Positions 8,839 to 17,700 of a stretch of DNA of 64,000 nt are shown here, piece by piece (the stretch's first letter is position 1; every line of letters starts with the position of its first letter). This DNA comes from Nostoc sp. ATCC 43529 (GTDB lineage Bacteria; Cyanobacteriota; Cyanobacteriia; Cyanobacteriales; Nostocaceae): NCBI GenBank assembly GCA_003326205.1, contig LWTK01000084.1:186001-250000 (forward strand), in the 5' to 3' direction. Under the pieces are notes generated by a model, which was not told where the DNA came from, searched no databases, and was given only the letters and a program-made list of their open reading frames with translations. Position numbers and translations under genes: made by a program.

Positions 8839-9816
8839 CTATTTTTTCAAAGAGATTTTTTGTAATTTATCTAAATGGAATGTATTTAGCGATCGCTGGC
8901 GATAAATCTCATAGAGTGCCATCCCGGCTGCTACCGAGGCATTGAGGCTAGGAGTCTTACCTTGCAAGGGTATTGATACTAAGACATCGCAGGAGCGTTG
9001 AGTTAGCATACTCAAACCTTCACCTTCAGAGCCAATTACTAAAACGATGGGGCCGCTGAAATTGACTGTGTGTAAGGGTTCGCTGCCACTGGCAGCAGTG
9101 CCATAAATCCAAAATCCAGCTGTTTTTAATTCTTCTAAGGCGCGGCTGAGGTTCACAACTCTGGCTACAGAAAAGTTTTCTAAAGCACCTGCCGCAACTT
9201 TGACAACGGTGGAAGTGATCCCAGAAGCCCTTCTTTGGGGTATAACTAATCCTTGAGCGCCGATTGCCTCAGCAGTGCGAATAATTGCTCCCAAGTTGTG
9301 GGGATCGGTAATTCCATCAGCCACAACAATTACGGGATCTGTTACAGATTTTGCTTGTTCAATGAGATCCGGCAATTCAATATAAGTGTAGGGAGCAATT
9401 TGAGCCGCCACACCTTGATGATTAGAATGATTGGTAATTTGGTCTAAACGTTTGGGTTCAACTTCGTCAATTACCGTGCCATTTTCTTTGGCTTGCAAAA
9501 GCAAAGGGTGAAAGTTGGGATCGTAGCGCAGACGGCTAGTAATCCAGATGCGGTTGAGACCGCGCTGATTTTGCAACGCACTTAATACTGGATGACGACC
9601 ATAGATTAAATCGCTATCTTCTGCTGGTTTTGCAGGTAGAGACGGATGGGAGAAGTTGCTATTTTGTGGACGCGAATTGCTAGAAATCGGGTTGATATCT
9701 ATTTTCTTTCTGGGATTGCGAATCGGATTAGTAACAACACGCTTTCCCTGAAGTTTTACGGGTTGCCCCCGATTTGGTTCGCTAGAAGTCTTGATTTTTC
9801 TTGGTTTATTTGACAT
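8839..9816 (-). CDS. rlmB: 23S rRNA 2'-O-ribose methyltransferase, RlmB/TrmH (SpoU) family
   Basis: A 325-residue SpoU-class methyltransferase that should use S-adenosylmethionine to methylate a guanosine ribose in 23S rRNA. A basic, probably disordered extension (1-65) precedes the substrate-binding domain (YGRHPVLSAL, about 70-145). The knotted catalytic domain follows, with motif 1 NLGAIIRTAEA, motif 2 VIGSEGEGL and motif 3 SLNASVAAGMALYE. The Mini-RNase III gene lies 96 bases upstream; the two genes are also neighbours in Firmicutes, which supports a shared 23S rRNA maturation role. Exact target specificity cannot be read from the sequence. Confidence 0.92.
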   Translation of the reverse strand: MSNKPRKIKTSSEPNRGQPVKLQGKRVVTNPIRNPRKKIDINPISSNSRPQNSNFSHPSLPAKPAEDSDLIYGRHPVLSALQNQRGLNRIWITSRLRYDPNFHPLLLQAKENGTVIDEVEPKRLDQITNHSNHQGVAAQIAPYTYIELPDLIEQAKSVTDPVIVVADGITDPHNLGAIIRTAEAIGAQGLVIPQRRASGITSTVVKVAAGALENFSVARVVNLSRALEELKTAGFWIYGTAASGSEPLHTVNFSGPIVLVIGSEGEGLSMLTQRSCDVLVSIPLQGKTPSLNASVAAGMALYEIYRQRSLNTFHLDKLQKISLKK

Positions 9817-9912
9817 TTTAGTTTTAGGATATTAGCGTATGGTAGGCATCCCAATCAACTCAAATTACCAGAGCTACTCTGCTGTTTTGATAATTGTGAA
9901 ATTGAGTTTTCA

Positions 9913-10392
9913 CTATTTCTCTAGATGGAGTATTTCCAACAGTTCGGTTAGGCGCTGGTAATCAGTAAGATATAGGTAGCCAATTAAGGTTTCTAGACTA
10001 GTTGCCTGTTGATAGATTTCGGGATCGAGCCGCTTAGGGCGTCCTGTAGCAGCGTTTCGACCCCGGCGGACAATTTCTAATTCGGTGTCCCTCAGATGAG
10101 GAGTCAGCGATCGCAAATGTAGCGCTTGTGTTTCCGCTCTTACCTGTGCCACTACCAGACGATGGTAAGTTTCTGTTCGCTGTAGTGGTAGTAGATAGAA
10201 CATTCTAACATAAAGTTCATAGATTGCATCCCCCAAGTAAGCTAAAGCAGAGGGAGAAATTTGTTGTACTTGTGAAAAAGAAATCTGTTGGGATAATGGC
10301 GCTGTGGTTAACACCAGTGCTTGAGTCCAAGATAAACTCTGTTTGGCAGCTTCATCTTGTCCATCTAATAACCCTTCTTCCTTTGACTTCAC
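9913..10392 (-). CDS. mrnC: Mini-ribonuclease III (23S rRNA processing)
   Basis: A 159-residue RNase III catalytic domain without a double-stranded RNA-binding domain. Asp55 and Glu59 in ALAYLGDAIYE match the metal-binding signature. The VRRGRNA segment and a C-terminal acidic helix pair (SLETLIGYLYL) are typical of Mini-III, which in Bacillus trims 23S rRNA ends. It is followed by the rlmB-like gene on the same strand, a known pairing. The first 45 or so residues are variable and ATG 10392 is a choice. Confidence 0.93.
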   Translation of the reverse strand: MKSKEEGLLDGQDEAAKQSLSWTQALVLTTAPLSQQISFSQVQQISPSALAYLGDAIYELYVRMFYLLPLQRTETYHRLVVAQVRAETQALHLRSLTPHLRDTELEIVRRGRNAATGRPKRLDPEIYQQATSLETLIGYLYLTDYQRLTELLEILHLEK

Positions 10393-11238
10393 AAATAAAT
10401 CATTCCTTGACTAGCTCAATTGTGCAGGCATTCTTCCCAAAGAGTGATTTTTCTGAAGTATGCCATCATAGTATACCTAGCATAATCAACACTATCAGAA
10501 ATACTTACTAAATTTTATCTTTTTGATTAAAACTTGGCATTTTAGATTACCCTGATTTCAACGTCTGCCAAAGTAATTTTGCGTACTTATTGTGGTCTAG
10601 GATTTACTTACATGAGATAAAATTTTGATGTAGTAGCTCGCGTTGAGATTGGCTAAATTGCTGTGTTTACTGAGTAGGGATTTATCCCTAATTATACAGT
10701 ATCGAGTAAAGTTTAGAGCGAGATTAATCAGTCTACTTTTATGTCTTGAAACTTTCTCTGGCTTTGGTTTTTATCGAATATCCTAGCCAAAAGTTATCTC
10801 TCTAAAAAAATACTCGGCAAGTTTTTGATGATACACAAAGAAGCTAGAGAACTTGACTAAATCTCCCTCTTTTGAGTAGGGTTTAAGTTTATTTACCCAC
10901 TTTTCAATGGGTGTTAAGGGGGATCGAGCTAAACATTTATACTTGACAAACGTCTTCTGAAAATTGACGTGTTAATCAACTTGAGATTTTAGATTAAGAA
11001 CTACTTCACTACTCTTGCAAAAAAACCAAACTATATGTACTGCCCTTATTAAGGTCAACAAATCCAAAATCTAAAATTGTTTGGTCTTTTATATCTTTAC
11101 CTTGGTCAGTTTTAAATATAATAGCTCAACTGGCTTAGCGCCTCTCCCACAAGGAGAGAGGTTTTGCCAGAAGTTTTAAAAATTCAGCTATCCGATCTTG
11201 AATCTAGATAGCCAAGTTAATCTCAAGAGGTCGAGCAA
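10393..11238. other. 846-base spacer; one hairpin, no gene seen
   Basis: This is an AT-rich gap between the start of mrnC and the end of the STAS gene. I see no convincing reading frame or tRNA. A hairpin at 11141-11161 (CCTCTCC, loop, GGAGAGAGG, followed by TTTT on the plus strand) is the only clear structure. A small non-coding RNA cannot be excluded. Confidence 0.5.
11141..11161. repeat. GC-rich hairpin (CCTCTCC...GGAGAGAGG)
   Basis: A short stem-loop followed by TTTT on the plus strand. No plus-strand gene ends nearby. It may be a terminator of an unseen transcript or a copy of a small palindrome common in cyanobacterial spacers. Confidence 0.45.
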
Positions 11239-11583
11239 TCAAGACTGCTTGACGTTTTCTAGAGCCGCTTCAACTGTTTGTTGCAGGGAGAGAAACTTCT
11301 CTAAGCGAACAAGCTTGACTGTTTGAGTGACGCGAGCATTCGTGACAATTTGCAAAGTGCCATTAGCGTTTTGAGCCTTCTTGGCTGCTTGCACCAAAGC
11401 ACCCAAGCCAGAGCTATCAATAAAGTCGATTTGTGAGAGATCCAAAATAATATGCTTAGGACCTTCCTCAATCTTACTCTCAAGTACCTTGCGAAACGTC
11501 GGCTCAGAAAAGGCATCTAACAAACCTGTGAGGCGGAATAGCTGACAGTTATCCCGGACTTCACGAGTGCCCCTCAGGCTCAC
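11239..11583 (-). CDS. STAS-domain anti-sigma factor antagonist
   Basis: A 114-residue single STAS domain like SpoIIAA/RsbV. These proteins are switched by phosphorylation of a serine and bind anti-sigma kinases of the partner-switch type. The phospho-site motif FIDSSGLGALVQ (Ser57/Ser58) is intact, preceded by HIILDLSQID. No anti-sigma kinase or PP2C phosphatase lies in this window, so the partner is unknown. It follows carA on the same strand after a 179-base gap holding tandem repeats. Confidence 0.9.
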   Translation of the reverse strand: MSLRGTREVRDNCQLFRLTGLLDAFSEPTFRKVLESKIEEGPKHIILDLSQIDFIDSSGLGALVQAAKKAQNANGTLQIVTNARVTQTVKLVRLEKFLSLQQTVEAALENVKQS

Positions 11584-11689
11584 GGTTAGATTCAGTGGCT
11601 CAGCAATAATTCCCTCCTCATAAGTTAAAGTGAACGCTCAAGTATAGATGGTTTTTGAGCGTGTTGTCTACAATCTACTGGAGTAAGGG

Positions 11690-11760
11690 GCATGGGGCAT
11701 TGGGCATTGGGCATTGGTTATTCCCGCCATGTCCCCAGTCCCCAGTCCCCAGTCTCCATT
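11690..11760. repeat. Tandem short repeats (GGGCATT and CCCCAGT units)
   Basis: Head-to-tail GGGGCATTGGGCATTGGGCATT units followed by repeated CCCCAGT units, in the gap between carA and the STAS gene. Confidence 0.85.
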
Positions 11761-11762
11761 CC

Positions 11763-12920
11763 CTAGTTTCCATCACCTTGACGCGCTGTTCGCATGGCTT
11801 GAACAAATTGCTCAAACAAGTAATCAGCATCGTGAGGCCCTGGACTGGCCTCTGGGTGATATTGTACAGAGAATATAGGTAGGGATTTGTGACGTACCCC
11901 GGCAACGGTGCGATCGTTTAAATTCAGGTGGCTAACTTCCACAACTGTCGCGGGTAGAGAATCTGGATCGATCGCAAAACTATGGTTTTGGCTGGTAATC
12001 TCTACCTTTTGTTGTAGACCAGCAGGCTGATTCAAACCACGGTGACCAAATTTGAGTTTATAGGTTTCTGCTCCCAAGGCATGACCCAAAATTTGATGTC
12101 CCATACAAATCCCAAAGATGGGTTTTTGACTCAGCAGCAGCGCTTTGGCAGTTGCAATTCCTTCGGTGACAGCGGCAGGATCGCCAGGGCCATTAGAAAG
12201 AAAGACACCATCAGGATTGTAGTTGAGAATTTCCTCTGGTGGCGTATCGGCAGGTACAACAATTACCCGACAACCATAACTTGCTAAACGGCGCAAAATA
12301 TTGCGTTTAATGCCAAAGTCAAGGGCAACAACTGTAAAGGGTTCCTCAATATTGTTGGCAGTTTCTGGGTTGAATTCCCAGGCTGGAATTGTGGGATCTG
12401 ACCATTCATAAGTTTTTGGCGTAGTCACTTCCCGAACCAGATTCAATCCTGCCATATTCGGAGCTGCCTGCACCTGCTCTAGCAATTCCGCTTCATCCAG
12501 AATAGCTGTGGAAATGCCACCGTTCATGGCTCCGAACATCCGGATTTTGCGGGTGAGGGCGCGGGTGTCGATGCCATAGATAGCTGGTATTTGGTGCTGT
12601 TTGAGGTAGTCAGGTAAGGATTGGGTCGATCGCCAGTTACTTGGCCGATGACAAATGTTACGCGCGATCGCACCCCGCACTTGGGGGCGTTCTGATTCCT
12701 CATCTTCAGGGTTAACACCTGTATTCCCCAATTCTGGATAAGTGAAAATCACAATCTGACCGCAGTAACTAGGGTCGGTCAGCACTTCTTGATAGCCCGT
12801 CATACCAGTGTTGAATACCACCTCTCCGATGGCGGTTCCCGTAGCACCAAAAGACCAACCGCGATAAGTGGTTCCATCTGCCAAGACAAGTAAAGCTGGT
12901 ATTGCGTCAGATAAGGACAT
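11763..12920 (-). CDS. carA: Carbamoyl-phosphate synthase small (glutaminase) subunit
   Basis: A 385-residue amidotransferase subunit that hydrolyses glutamine and passes ammonia to CarB for arginine and pyrimidine synthesis. The N-terminal CarA domain has LVLADGTTYRGWSFG and GYQEVLTDPSY. The class I glutamine amidotransferase has nucleophile Cys in FGICMGHQ and the His/Glu pair in QYHPEASPGP. I chose ATG 12920: the in-frame codons before it are read from a GACGCGATTAATCGC repeat and add nothing conserved. carB is not adjacent, as is common in cyanobacteria. Confidence 0.96.
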   Translation of the reverse strand: MSLSDAIPALLVLADGTTYRGWSFGATGTAIGEVVFNTGMTGYQEVLTDPSYCGQIVIFTYPELGNTGVNPEDEESERPQVRGAIARNICHRPSNWRSTQSLPDYLKQHQIPAIYGIDTRALTRKIRMFGAMNGGISTAILDEAELLEQVQAAPNMAGLNLVREVTTPKTYEWSDPTIPAWEFNPETANNIEEPFTVVALDFGIKRNILRRLASYGCRVIVVPADTPPEEILNYNPDGVFLSNGPGDPAAVTEGIATAKALLLSQKPIFGICMGHQILGHALGAETYKLKFGHRGLNQPAGLQQKVEITSQNHSFAIDPDSLPATVVEVSHLNLNDRTVAGVRHKSLPIFSVQYHPEASPGPHDADYLFEQFVQAMRTARQGDGN

Positions 12921-13237
12921 AGATTGGGGAGTGGGTAGAGACGCGATTAATCGCATCTGTACGGAGTGGAGATTGGGGATTGGGTACTGGGTACTAAAGA
13001 AAATTTTTCTCTAGTTCCTAGTTCTTACTTCCTATTCCTACTCTCGAAGACTGCAATCTTTGATTGTGCCACAAGTTGAGCAATTAAGAGTTTTCAGGTT
13101 ATTAATTAAAAATTAAAATTCCTTATCACCCGTTGCCTATTGCCCATTGCCCATTGCCTCTTGCCTCTTGCCTATTGCCTTTTACTTAAAATTTTTAAAG
13201 ACTGGATTTGCAAGAGCTTGGGCAGTTAATATTAATT
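12921..13237. other. Spacer between carA and the aspartic protease gene, repeat-rich
   Basis: Holds a GTAGAGACGCGATTAATCGC-type palindrome (12935-12962) directly upstream of carA and a tandem block of CCCATTG/CCTCTTG units at about 13128-13178. No gene is seen. Promoters for both divergent genes should lie here but none is clear. Confidence 0.6.
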
Positions 13238-14284
13238 ATGCTTCCCACTTTTTTATCCCGCGCAACCCTAATTTTTGCATTCGGCGCTCTAGCGGTTTTG
13301 AGTGTTGCCTGTAGTGAAGACAAACGAAACACTACTACTGGCAACGAGCAACCCGCAACAATTGGCGATTTGGCATCAGTACAGCCTGCCGCCACCGAAC
13401 CAGCAACACCAGCGGCTACGCCTGAAGCACAGCCGCCACAGCCGTCTGAAACTGAACCTAGTGTTTTTGAATTGGCGTTAGATAAAGCTGTCAGTGCTTG
13501 GAGTATCAGCCAATCTGCTCAATCTCCAGATGATTGGAATTTGGTGGCGAGTCAATATCAAGATGCGATCGCTCTGATGCAAACAGTAGAGCGACAAACC
13601 CCAGAATTTGCCTTCGCTCAATCCAAAATCACGGAATATCAGCGGCAAATCAAATACGCCAAGCAAAAAGCAGCTCCTCGCCCTGTGCCAGTTCAGGAAC
13701 CTCAAAAAATAGTAGTTGTGGTTCCCCAAGCAGCAACTACACCAAAGTTCACCTCGCCTTTATCGATTCCGGTACAAAAACAGTTATCACCACCAGAAAC
13801 AGAGAGATCTTCATCAGCAGTGGTGATTCCACAACCAGTGTTTACAGCCCCAATTACAAGGCGGGCTGGTGGTACGCCAATTGTGGAAGTCACTTTCAAT
13901 GGGCAGCGAAAGTTTGAAATGATTGTAGATACAGGAGCCAGTGGCACTGTAATCACCCAAGACATGGCAAATTCTTTGGGAATAGTCGCAGTGGGGAAAG
14001 CTAAGGCAAACACCGCCAGTTCTAGAGCTGTAGAATTTCCTGTGGGTTATGTTGAGTCAATGGCACTTGGCGGCGTGACAGTGAATCGAGTGCCGGTGGC
14101 GATCGCTGGTACGGAACTCGAAACCGGACTTTTGGGACATGACTTTTTTGGCAATTACGATGTCACAATCAAGCGTAATGTGGTAGAGTTTCGCCCGCAA
14201 CTGCGATCGCAAATCAATTCCCCAAAAATTGAACTAACTGTTCCAGCTTCGTCCAAGCCGTCCCAGTTTGCAGAATATCCTTAG
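13238..14284 (+). CDS. Lipoprotein with a retropepsin-like aspartic protease domain
   Basis: A 348-residue protein. ATG 13238 gives a clean signal peptide with lipobox SVAC (Cys25); an upstream TTG at 13208 would spoil it. After a Pro/Ala-rich linker and a short helical segment (about 75-145), the C-terminal domain (about 210-335) has the catalytic motif IVDTGASGTVIT (Asp231). A hydrophobic late region (ETGLLGHDFFGNYDVTI) is typical of single-domain clan AA proteases, which act as dimers. It is expected to be anchored outside the cytoplasm. Its last 71 bases overlap the 3' end of trpD on the other strand. The substrate is unknown. Confidence 0.85.
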   Translation: MLPTFLSRATLIFAFGALAVLSVACSEDKRNTTTGNEQPATIGDLASVQPAATEPATPAATPEAQPPQPSETEPSVFELALDKAVSAWSISQSAQSPDDWNLVASQYQDAIALMQTVERQTPEFAFAQSKITEYQRQIKYAKQKAAPRPVPVQEPQKIVVVVPQAATTPKFTSPLSIPVQKQLSPPETERSSSAVVIPQPVFTAPITRRAGGTPIVEVTFNGQRKFEMIVDTGASGTVITQDMANSLGIVAVGKAKANTASSRAVEFPVGYVESMALGGVTVNRVPVAIAGTELETGLLGHDFFGNYDVTIKRNVVEFRPQLRSQINSPKIELTVPASSKPSQFAEYP

Positions 14285-15290
14285 CGATTTTAATACCTTG
14301 GGCATGATCGAGGAAAGGTATAGCCCCCGCAACTTGCAGCGCCAACGAAGCATTTAAAGCTACTGCATCCTGTTGGGCTTGAGTTCCCTTACCTTGGAGT
14401 ACAGCTTTCAAAATCACTGCATTCTCTTGCACATCCCCGCCCCGAAGCATACCTATGGGGGCAGGTGTGACATCCAAATCTAAAGGATTAATGGTAGTTA
14501 ACTGCACTTCTCCCTCAGACAACACCGCCAAGTCAGTTAAATCTCCTAACCCAGCCTCATCGAGTTTTTCTCGCCCGTGTAACACAATTGCCTTTTCTTT
14601 GCCCAAATTCTGTAAAGCTTGGGCAACCGTCGCTAAAAGTTTCGGTGTGAATAATCCCACCACTTGCCCAGTTGGACGCAAGGGATTTACCAAGGGGCCA
14701 AGTAAATTAAACACTGTCCGCACCCTGAGAGTCCGGCGTAATGAGGCAACTGCTTTAAGTGCTGGATGCCAACCAGTGGCAAACAAGAAAGTGATCCCTA
14801 CTTCCTGTAAAGCAGCTTGGACTTTTTCACTAGAGGCACTCAAATTTACACCCAAGGCTTCCAACACATCAGCGCTGCCGGTGAGACTTGAGGCTGAACG
14901 ATTGCCGTGTTTGGCGACGGGTACGCCATAAGCAGCCACAACAAAAGCAACCGCTGTCGAAATATTAAAAGTTGACGAACCATCTCCACCAGTACCACAG
15001 GTATCAATTAGGGATTGGGGATTAGGGATTGGGGATTGGGTGGATGTTTCCCCAGTCCCCAGCCTGGATTGCGCTTGTAATACTTCAGCCATGCCGGTTA
15101 ACTCGTCGGCAGAAACGCCTTTAAAGTTCAGTGCTGTTAAAATTGCTCCCGATAACTCTGGAGGAACGGCTTCACTAAGCCAACCTTGCATTAATTCAGC
15201 GGCTTGAGTACGCGATAATGATTGACCATCTATTAGTTGTTGCAGCAGAACATAATAGGATTCTTGTGTAGGGATTGGGGAAGTAGTCAT
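14214..15290 (-). CDS. trpD: Anthranilate phosphoribosyltransferase
   Basis: A 358-residue tryptophan-pathway enzyme that joins anthranilate to PRPP. The N-terminal helical domain is followed by the PRPP-binding CGTGGDG motif (98-104), KHGNRS, and the LGPLVNPLRPTGQVVGLF region. Residues about 75-93 (TGETSTQSPIPNPQS) are translated from GGGATTGG spacer repeats just before the PRPP motif, where I would expect only a short linker. The active site itself looks intact. Its 3' end overlaps the protease gene on the plus strand by 71 bases. No other trp gene is nearby. Confidence 0.96.
   Translation of the reverse strand: MTTSPIPTQESYYVLLQQLIDGQSLSRTQAAELMQGWLSEAVPPELSGAILTALNFKGVSADELTGMAEVLQAQSRLGTGETSTQSPIPNPQSLIDTCGTGGDGSSTFNISTAVAFVVAAYGVPVAKHGNRSASSLTGSADVLEALGVNLSASSEKVQAALQEVGITFLFATGWHPALKAVASLRRTLRVRTVFNLLGPLVNPLRPTGQVVGLFTPKLLATVAQALQNLGKEKAIVLHGREKLDEAGLGDLTDLAVLSEGEVQLTTINPLDLDVTPAPIGMLRGGDVQENAVILKAVLQGKGTQAQQDAVALNASLALQVAGAIPFLDHAQGIKIAKDILQTGTAWTKLEQLVQFLGN
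15009..15062. repeat. GGGATTGG/CCCCAGT repeats inside trpD
   Basis: Short tandem GGGATTGGGGATT-type units read in frame within trpD. The same units occur in spacers and in cobN. Confidence 0.8.
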
Positions 15291-15376
15291 AGCTAAGGTT
15301 TGTGTGTGTTGTAGGGTGTAGCTACGTTGCAGGGCATGGGAGCTATCCTACCGGAAAATTGGCTTTCATCAAAGTT

Positions 15377-15467
15377 ACAGCAGAATTCAGAAGTCAGAAT
15401 TAAAATAGCCTTTCGGGCTAGCTTTGAAGTGTAAATTGTGTACTTCATGCTTATTGAAATGTGCTGT
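15377..15467. mobile_element. MITE-like element with ACAGCA/TGCTGT ends, copy 2
   Basis: A 91-bp relative of the element at 6349-6431: same terminal ACAGCA/TGCTGT and the same internal blocks. An extra CCTTTCGGGCT-type mini-hairpin accounts for most of the length difference. Confidence 0.6.
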
Positions 15468-15558
15468 TAGTTTAAAGTTCAAGGTTTAACTGCAAAGCCC
15501 CATTCATAAGATGATGATTTTGTAATTTATAGCATTTCTCGTTCTAGTAAAGTACAAG

Positions 15559-15586
15559 GTAGGGGCGCAAAGCTTTGCGCCCCTAC
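15559..15586. repeat. 28-bp perfect palindrome (GTAGGGGCGCAAAG and complement)
   Basis: GTAGGGGCGCAAAG is followed directly by its exact complement. A second family member at 55101-55126 carries a paired change in both arms. Confidence 0.9.
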
Positions 15587-15656
15587 AAATTTCTGTACCT
15601 CATTTGCTTGGGAACCGCTATATTATTCAAATCAAGTTGAAGTTTGTAATTAGTCG

Positions 15657-15793
15657 GGACTTACGCAAAATCATGAAAAAACGTAGACGCGGAGCGGCTT
15701 GCCGCAGGCTACCGCAAAGGACGCATTCGCGCAGCGTCTCGTCAGAGAAGGACACAAAGAAATAAGAGTTTCAGAGAGTTTTTGCGTAAGTCC
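15657..15793. mobile_element. 137-bp MITE-like element with GGACTTACGCAAAA terminal inverted repeats
   Basis: GGACTTACGCAAAA (15657-15670) and its exact complement (15780-15793) bound an interior built of short repeats (AGCGGCTTGCCGCAGGCTAC, GCGTCTCG). No transposase is encoded, so it is a non-autonomous element at most. Its right end supplies the last codons and stop of the adjacent methylase gene. Confidence 0.7.
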
Positions 15794-16592
15794 TATTAGT
15801 AATAAATAACTCTTTTCCTTTGGCAGCAGCACTTTGCTTGTAGTTATTCATGCCATATTGCAATTGCCACTCTGAAACATTAGCCCATTGAAAATTTTCT
15901 CGAATTTGTGGGGAATCGTCGTAAGTGATTAGCCAACGGTGATGACATTGTTGCAACAGTTCGGCAAATCTTTGATGTTGAAATGAGGTGTGTAAATCAC
16001 CATCTTTTCCATATAGCTTTGATTTGGTAGCACTAAAATATGGTGGATCTAAAAATAAAAATACATCTTTTCCTTCGGGCTTTAATAGATGACTATAATC
16101 TAAATTAGTAATTTTGACATTTTTATTTAGAATATTTTCTAATTTTTCTAGTCGTTGTATTGAAGAATCAGTAAAGCGTTTATGAAAAGCTTCTTGAGAA
16201 AAGCCACCTGATTCTACAGTGCCAGAAAACGTAATTCTATTAAGTACAAAAAAGCGGACTGCTCTTTCCAAATCAGATAAATTATTGACATCTACGCTAG
16301 TCAGTTCTGCAAATAATAATTTGCCATCTGTGTGTTTAGCTTTAATGTGGCGGATTTCTTTAACTAACTGAGCTATATCAGACTGGGCAAATTTCCAGAA
16401 TAAGAAGAGTTCGCGGTTTAAATCGTTAATCCAAATTTTGATATCGGGGAATTTTTGTTTTAAATAAATAAATACGGAACCACCACCGACAAAAGGCTCT
16501 CGAAATTCATCAAAATTTTCTGGTAAATATTCAACTATTTGATTTATTGCTTTTGATTTTCCACCAGGATATCGTAGAGGACTTTTGAACAT
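15771..16592 (-). CDS. D12-class DNA adenine N6-methyltransferase (Dam family)
   Basis: A 273-residue solitary methylase. N-terminal PLRYPGGK and REPFVGGGS form the AdoMet-binding motifs, and DPPY in FLFLDPPYFSA is the catalytic motif IV; the length is typical of Dam/DpnM enzymes. No restriction enzyme is nearby, so an orphan methylase with GATC specificity is likely but not shown. HIP1 (GCGATCGC) contains GATC, so the genome offers very many such sites. The last residues (RTYAKTL and stop) are read from the terminal repeat of a MITE-like element, so the native C-terminus has been replaced. Confidence 0.9.
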   Translation of the reverse strand: MFKSPLRYPGGKSKAINQIVEYLPENFDEFREPFVGGGSVFIYLKQKFPDIKIWINDLNRELFLFWKFAQSDIAQLVKEIRHIKAKHTDGKLLFAELTSVDVNNLSDLERAVRFFVLNRITFSGTVESGGFSQEAFHKRFTDSSIQRLEKLENILNKNVKITNLDYSHLLKPEGKDVFLFLDPPYFSATKSKLYGKDGDLHTSFQHQRFAELLQQCHHRWLITYDDSPQIRENFQWANVSEWQLQYGMNNYKQSAAAKGKELFITNRTYAKTL

Positions 16593-16756
16593 AGCCTAAA
16601 TATAGTAACTTACTTTGTATTTTGAACTTATCTATATAAATAACGAGTGAAAAATCAGGCTTTTTTAGTTGTAGGAGTTTTTTCTGAGCTAATCAAATAG
16701 GAATCCTAATAAGCTCTAAAATTTTTAATATTAACTTATAACTTCTGCTCAATCTT

Positions 16757-17482
16757 ATGACCCGTTCTGCACCCTATCAACCTTTGTTGTTGCGAATTCT
16801 TCATGGCGCGAGTGGAATTTTAGTTATCGCAGCAATTATTACTGGATTTCTAGTTTACAACACTTACGATCGCCGCTTTGGCAGCATACCATTTCCTCAA
16901 CTTCCTGATATTCAAGGCATTCACGGCACTTTTGCATTATTTTTCTTGCTTGTTCTACCTGCTTTTGCCCTCTATAGCTTTCATGCTGGACAAAAGCGCC
17001 TTGTTCAATCTGATTCTTTACAGCAATTGAGGCAAGTTGGCAAGCCGATTTGGTGGGTTAGCTTGCAACGTTTGGCAAACACTTTCATGCTCATCGCTGC
17101 TATTTTAGCTGTGAACTCCGGCAGAATGATGAAGGAAGAGTGGCTGCCCAAAGGAGAGTTGTATCATATTTGGTATTCTCTCCACCTCAGTGCTTGGGTT
17201 GTCATGGTTTGCTGTGTGGCAATTCATGTTTTGATGTCTACTAAGGTGGGTGGTGCGCCGTTGTTACTCTCGATGTTTTCCTGGAAGTTTCGACCAGAAG
17301 ATAATCCTGGACAGTGGTCTAGGCGTTTTCGTGGTTGGTTGAGTAGGTCGGCTAATTTTGGTGCGCTATTAAGTAATTTTATGCAAAATAACTTTTATCT
17401 CAGAATTATTGAGGTGATTGTTTTGGGTGGAATTTTAACAGCGTTCGTTTTACCTTTATTTTTCGCTGGTGGTGATTCTTAA
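16757..17482 (+). CDS. Cytochrome b561-type membrane protein
   Basis: A 241-residue integral membrane protein with about five hydrophobic helices (near 14-35, 55-76, 105-120, 140-160, 215-236). His16, His56, His143 and His157 lie in or near the first four and could bind two b-type hemes, as in bacterial cytochrome b561 or formate dehydrogenase gamma-like proteins. A membrane electron-transfer role is inferred. The donor and acceptor are unknown and no dehydrogenase subunit is adjacent. The start ATG 16757 gives a short positive N-terminus. Confidence 0.75.
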   Translation: MTRSAPYQPLLLRILHGASGILVIAAIITGFLVYNTYDRRFGSIPFPQLPDIQGIHGTFALFFLLVLPAFALYSFHAGQKRLVQSDSLQQLRQVGKPIWWVSLQRLANTFMLIAAILAVNSGRMMKEEWLPKGELYHIWYSLHLSAWVVMVCCVAIHVLMSTKVGGAPLLLSMFSWKFRPEDNPGQWSRRFRGWLSRSANFGALLSNFMQNNFYLRIIEVIVLGGILTAFVLPLFFAGGDS

Positions 17483-17682
17483 GCAAATATGGTTCACTTA
17501 AAGCCTTTACGAACCGCAGAGGCGCAGAGAACACAGAGAGAAGAAAAGTCATAAGCCATTTTTTATTGAGGCGTAGCTTGCCGCCGTAGGCATCGCCACC
17601 ATAGCACAAAAAGCTACGTATCCGTAATAAATTCTGTGTCACTGATTTACTTTTGGTTTATGTTGCAATTTCGTAAAAATCT

Positions 17683-17700
17683 GATACATTACTTTACAGA
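17683..17700 (+). promoter_or_regulatory. HLR1-like element (probable RpaB site) upstream of the hli gene
   Basis: GATACATT, two bases, then TTTACAGA match the HLR1 direct repeat (G/T)TTACA(T/A)(T/A) N2 (G/T)TTACA(T/A)(T/A) at 14 of 16 positions. HLR1 is bound by the response regulator RpaB at high-light genes. It starts 59 bases before the ATG. A 16-bp perfect palindrome (GATGGTTATAACCATC, 17699-17714) follows directly. Confidence 0.6.

Larger units (their letters stand above)
15291..15770. other. Spacer filled with three mobile or palindromic elements
   Basis: This gap between trpD and the methylase gene holds the ACAGCA element (15377-15467), a 28-bp perfect palindrome (15559-15586) and most of the GGACTTACGCA element (15657-15793). 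I see no gene. Confidence 0.7.

Noticed and set aside
15571..16620. Restriction-modification system
   Set aside because: Only the methylase is present. Neighbours are unrelated, so it is treated as an orphan enzyme.
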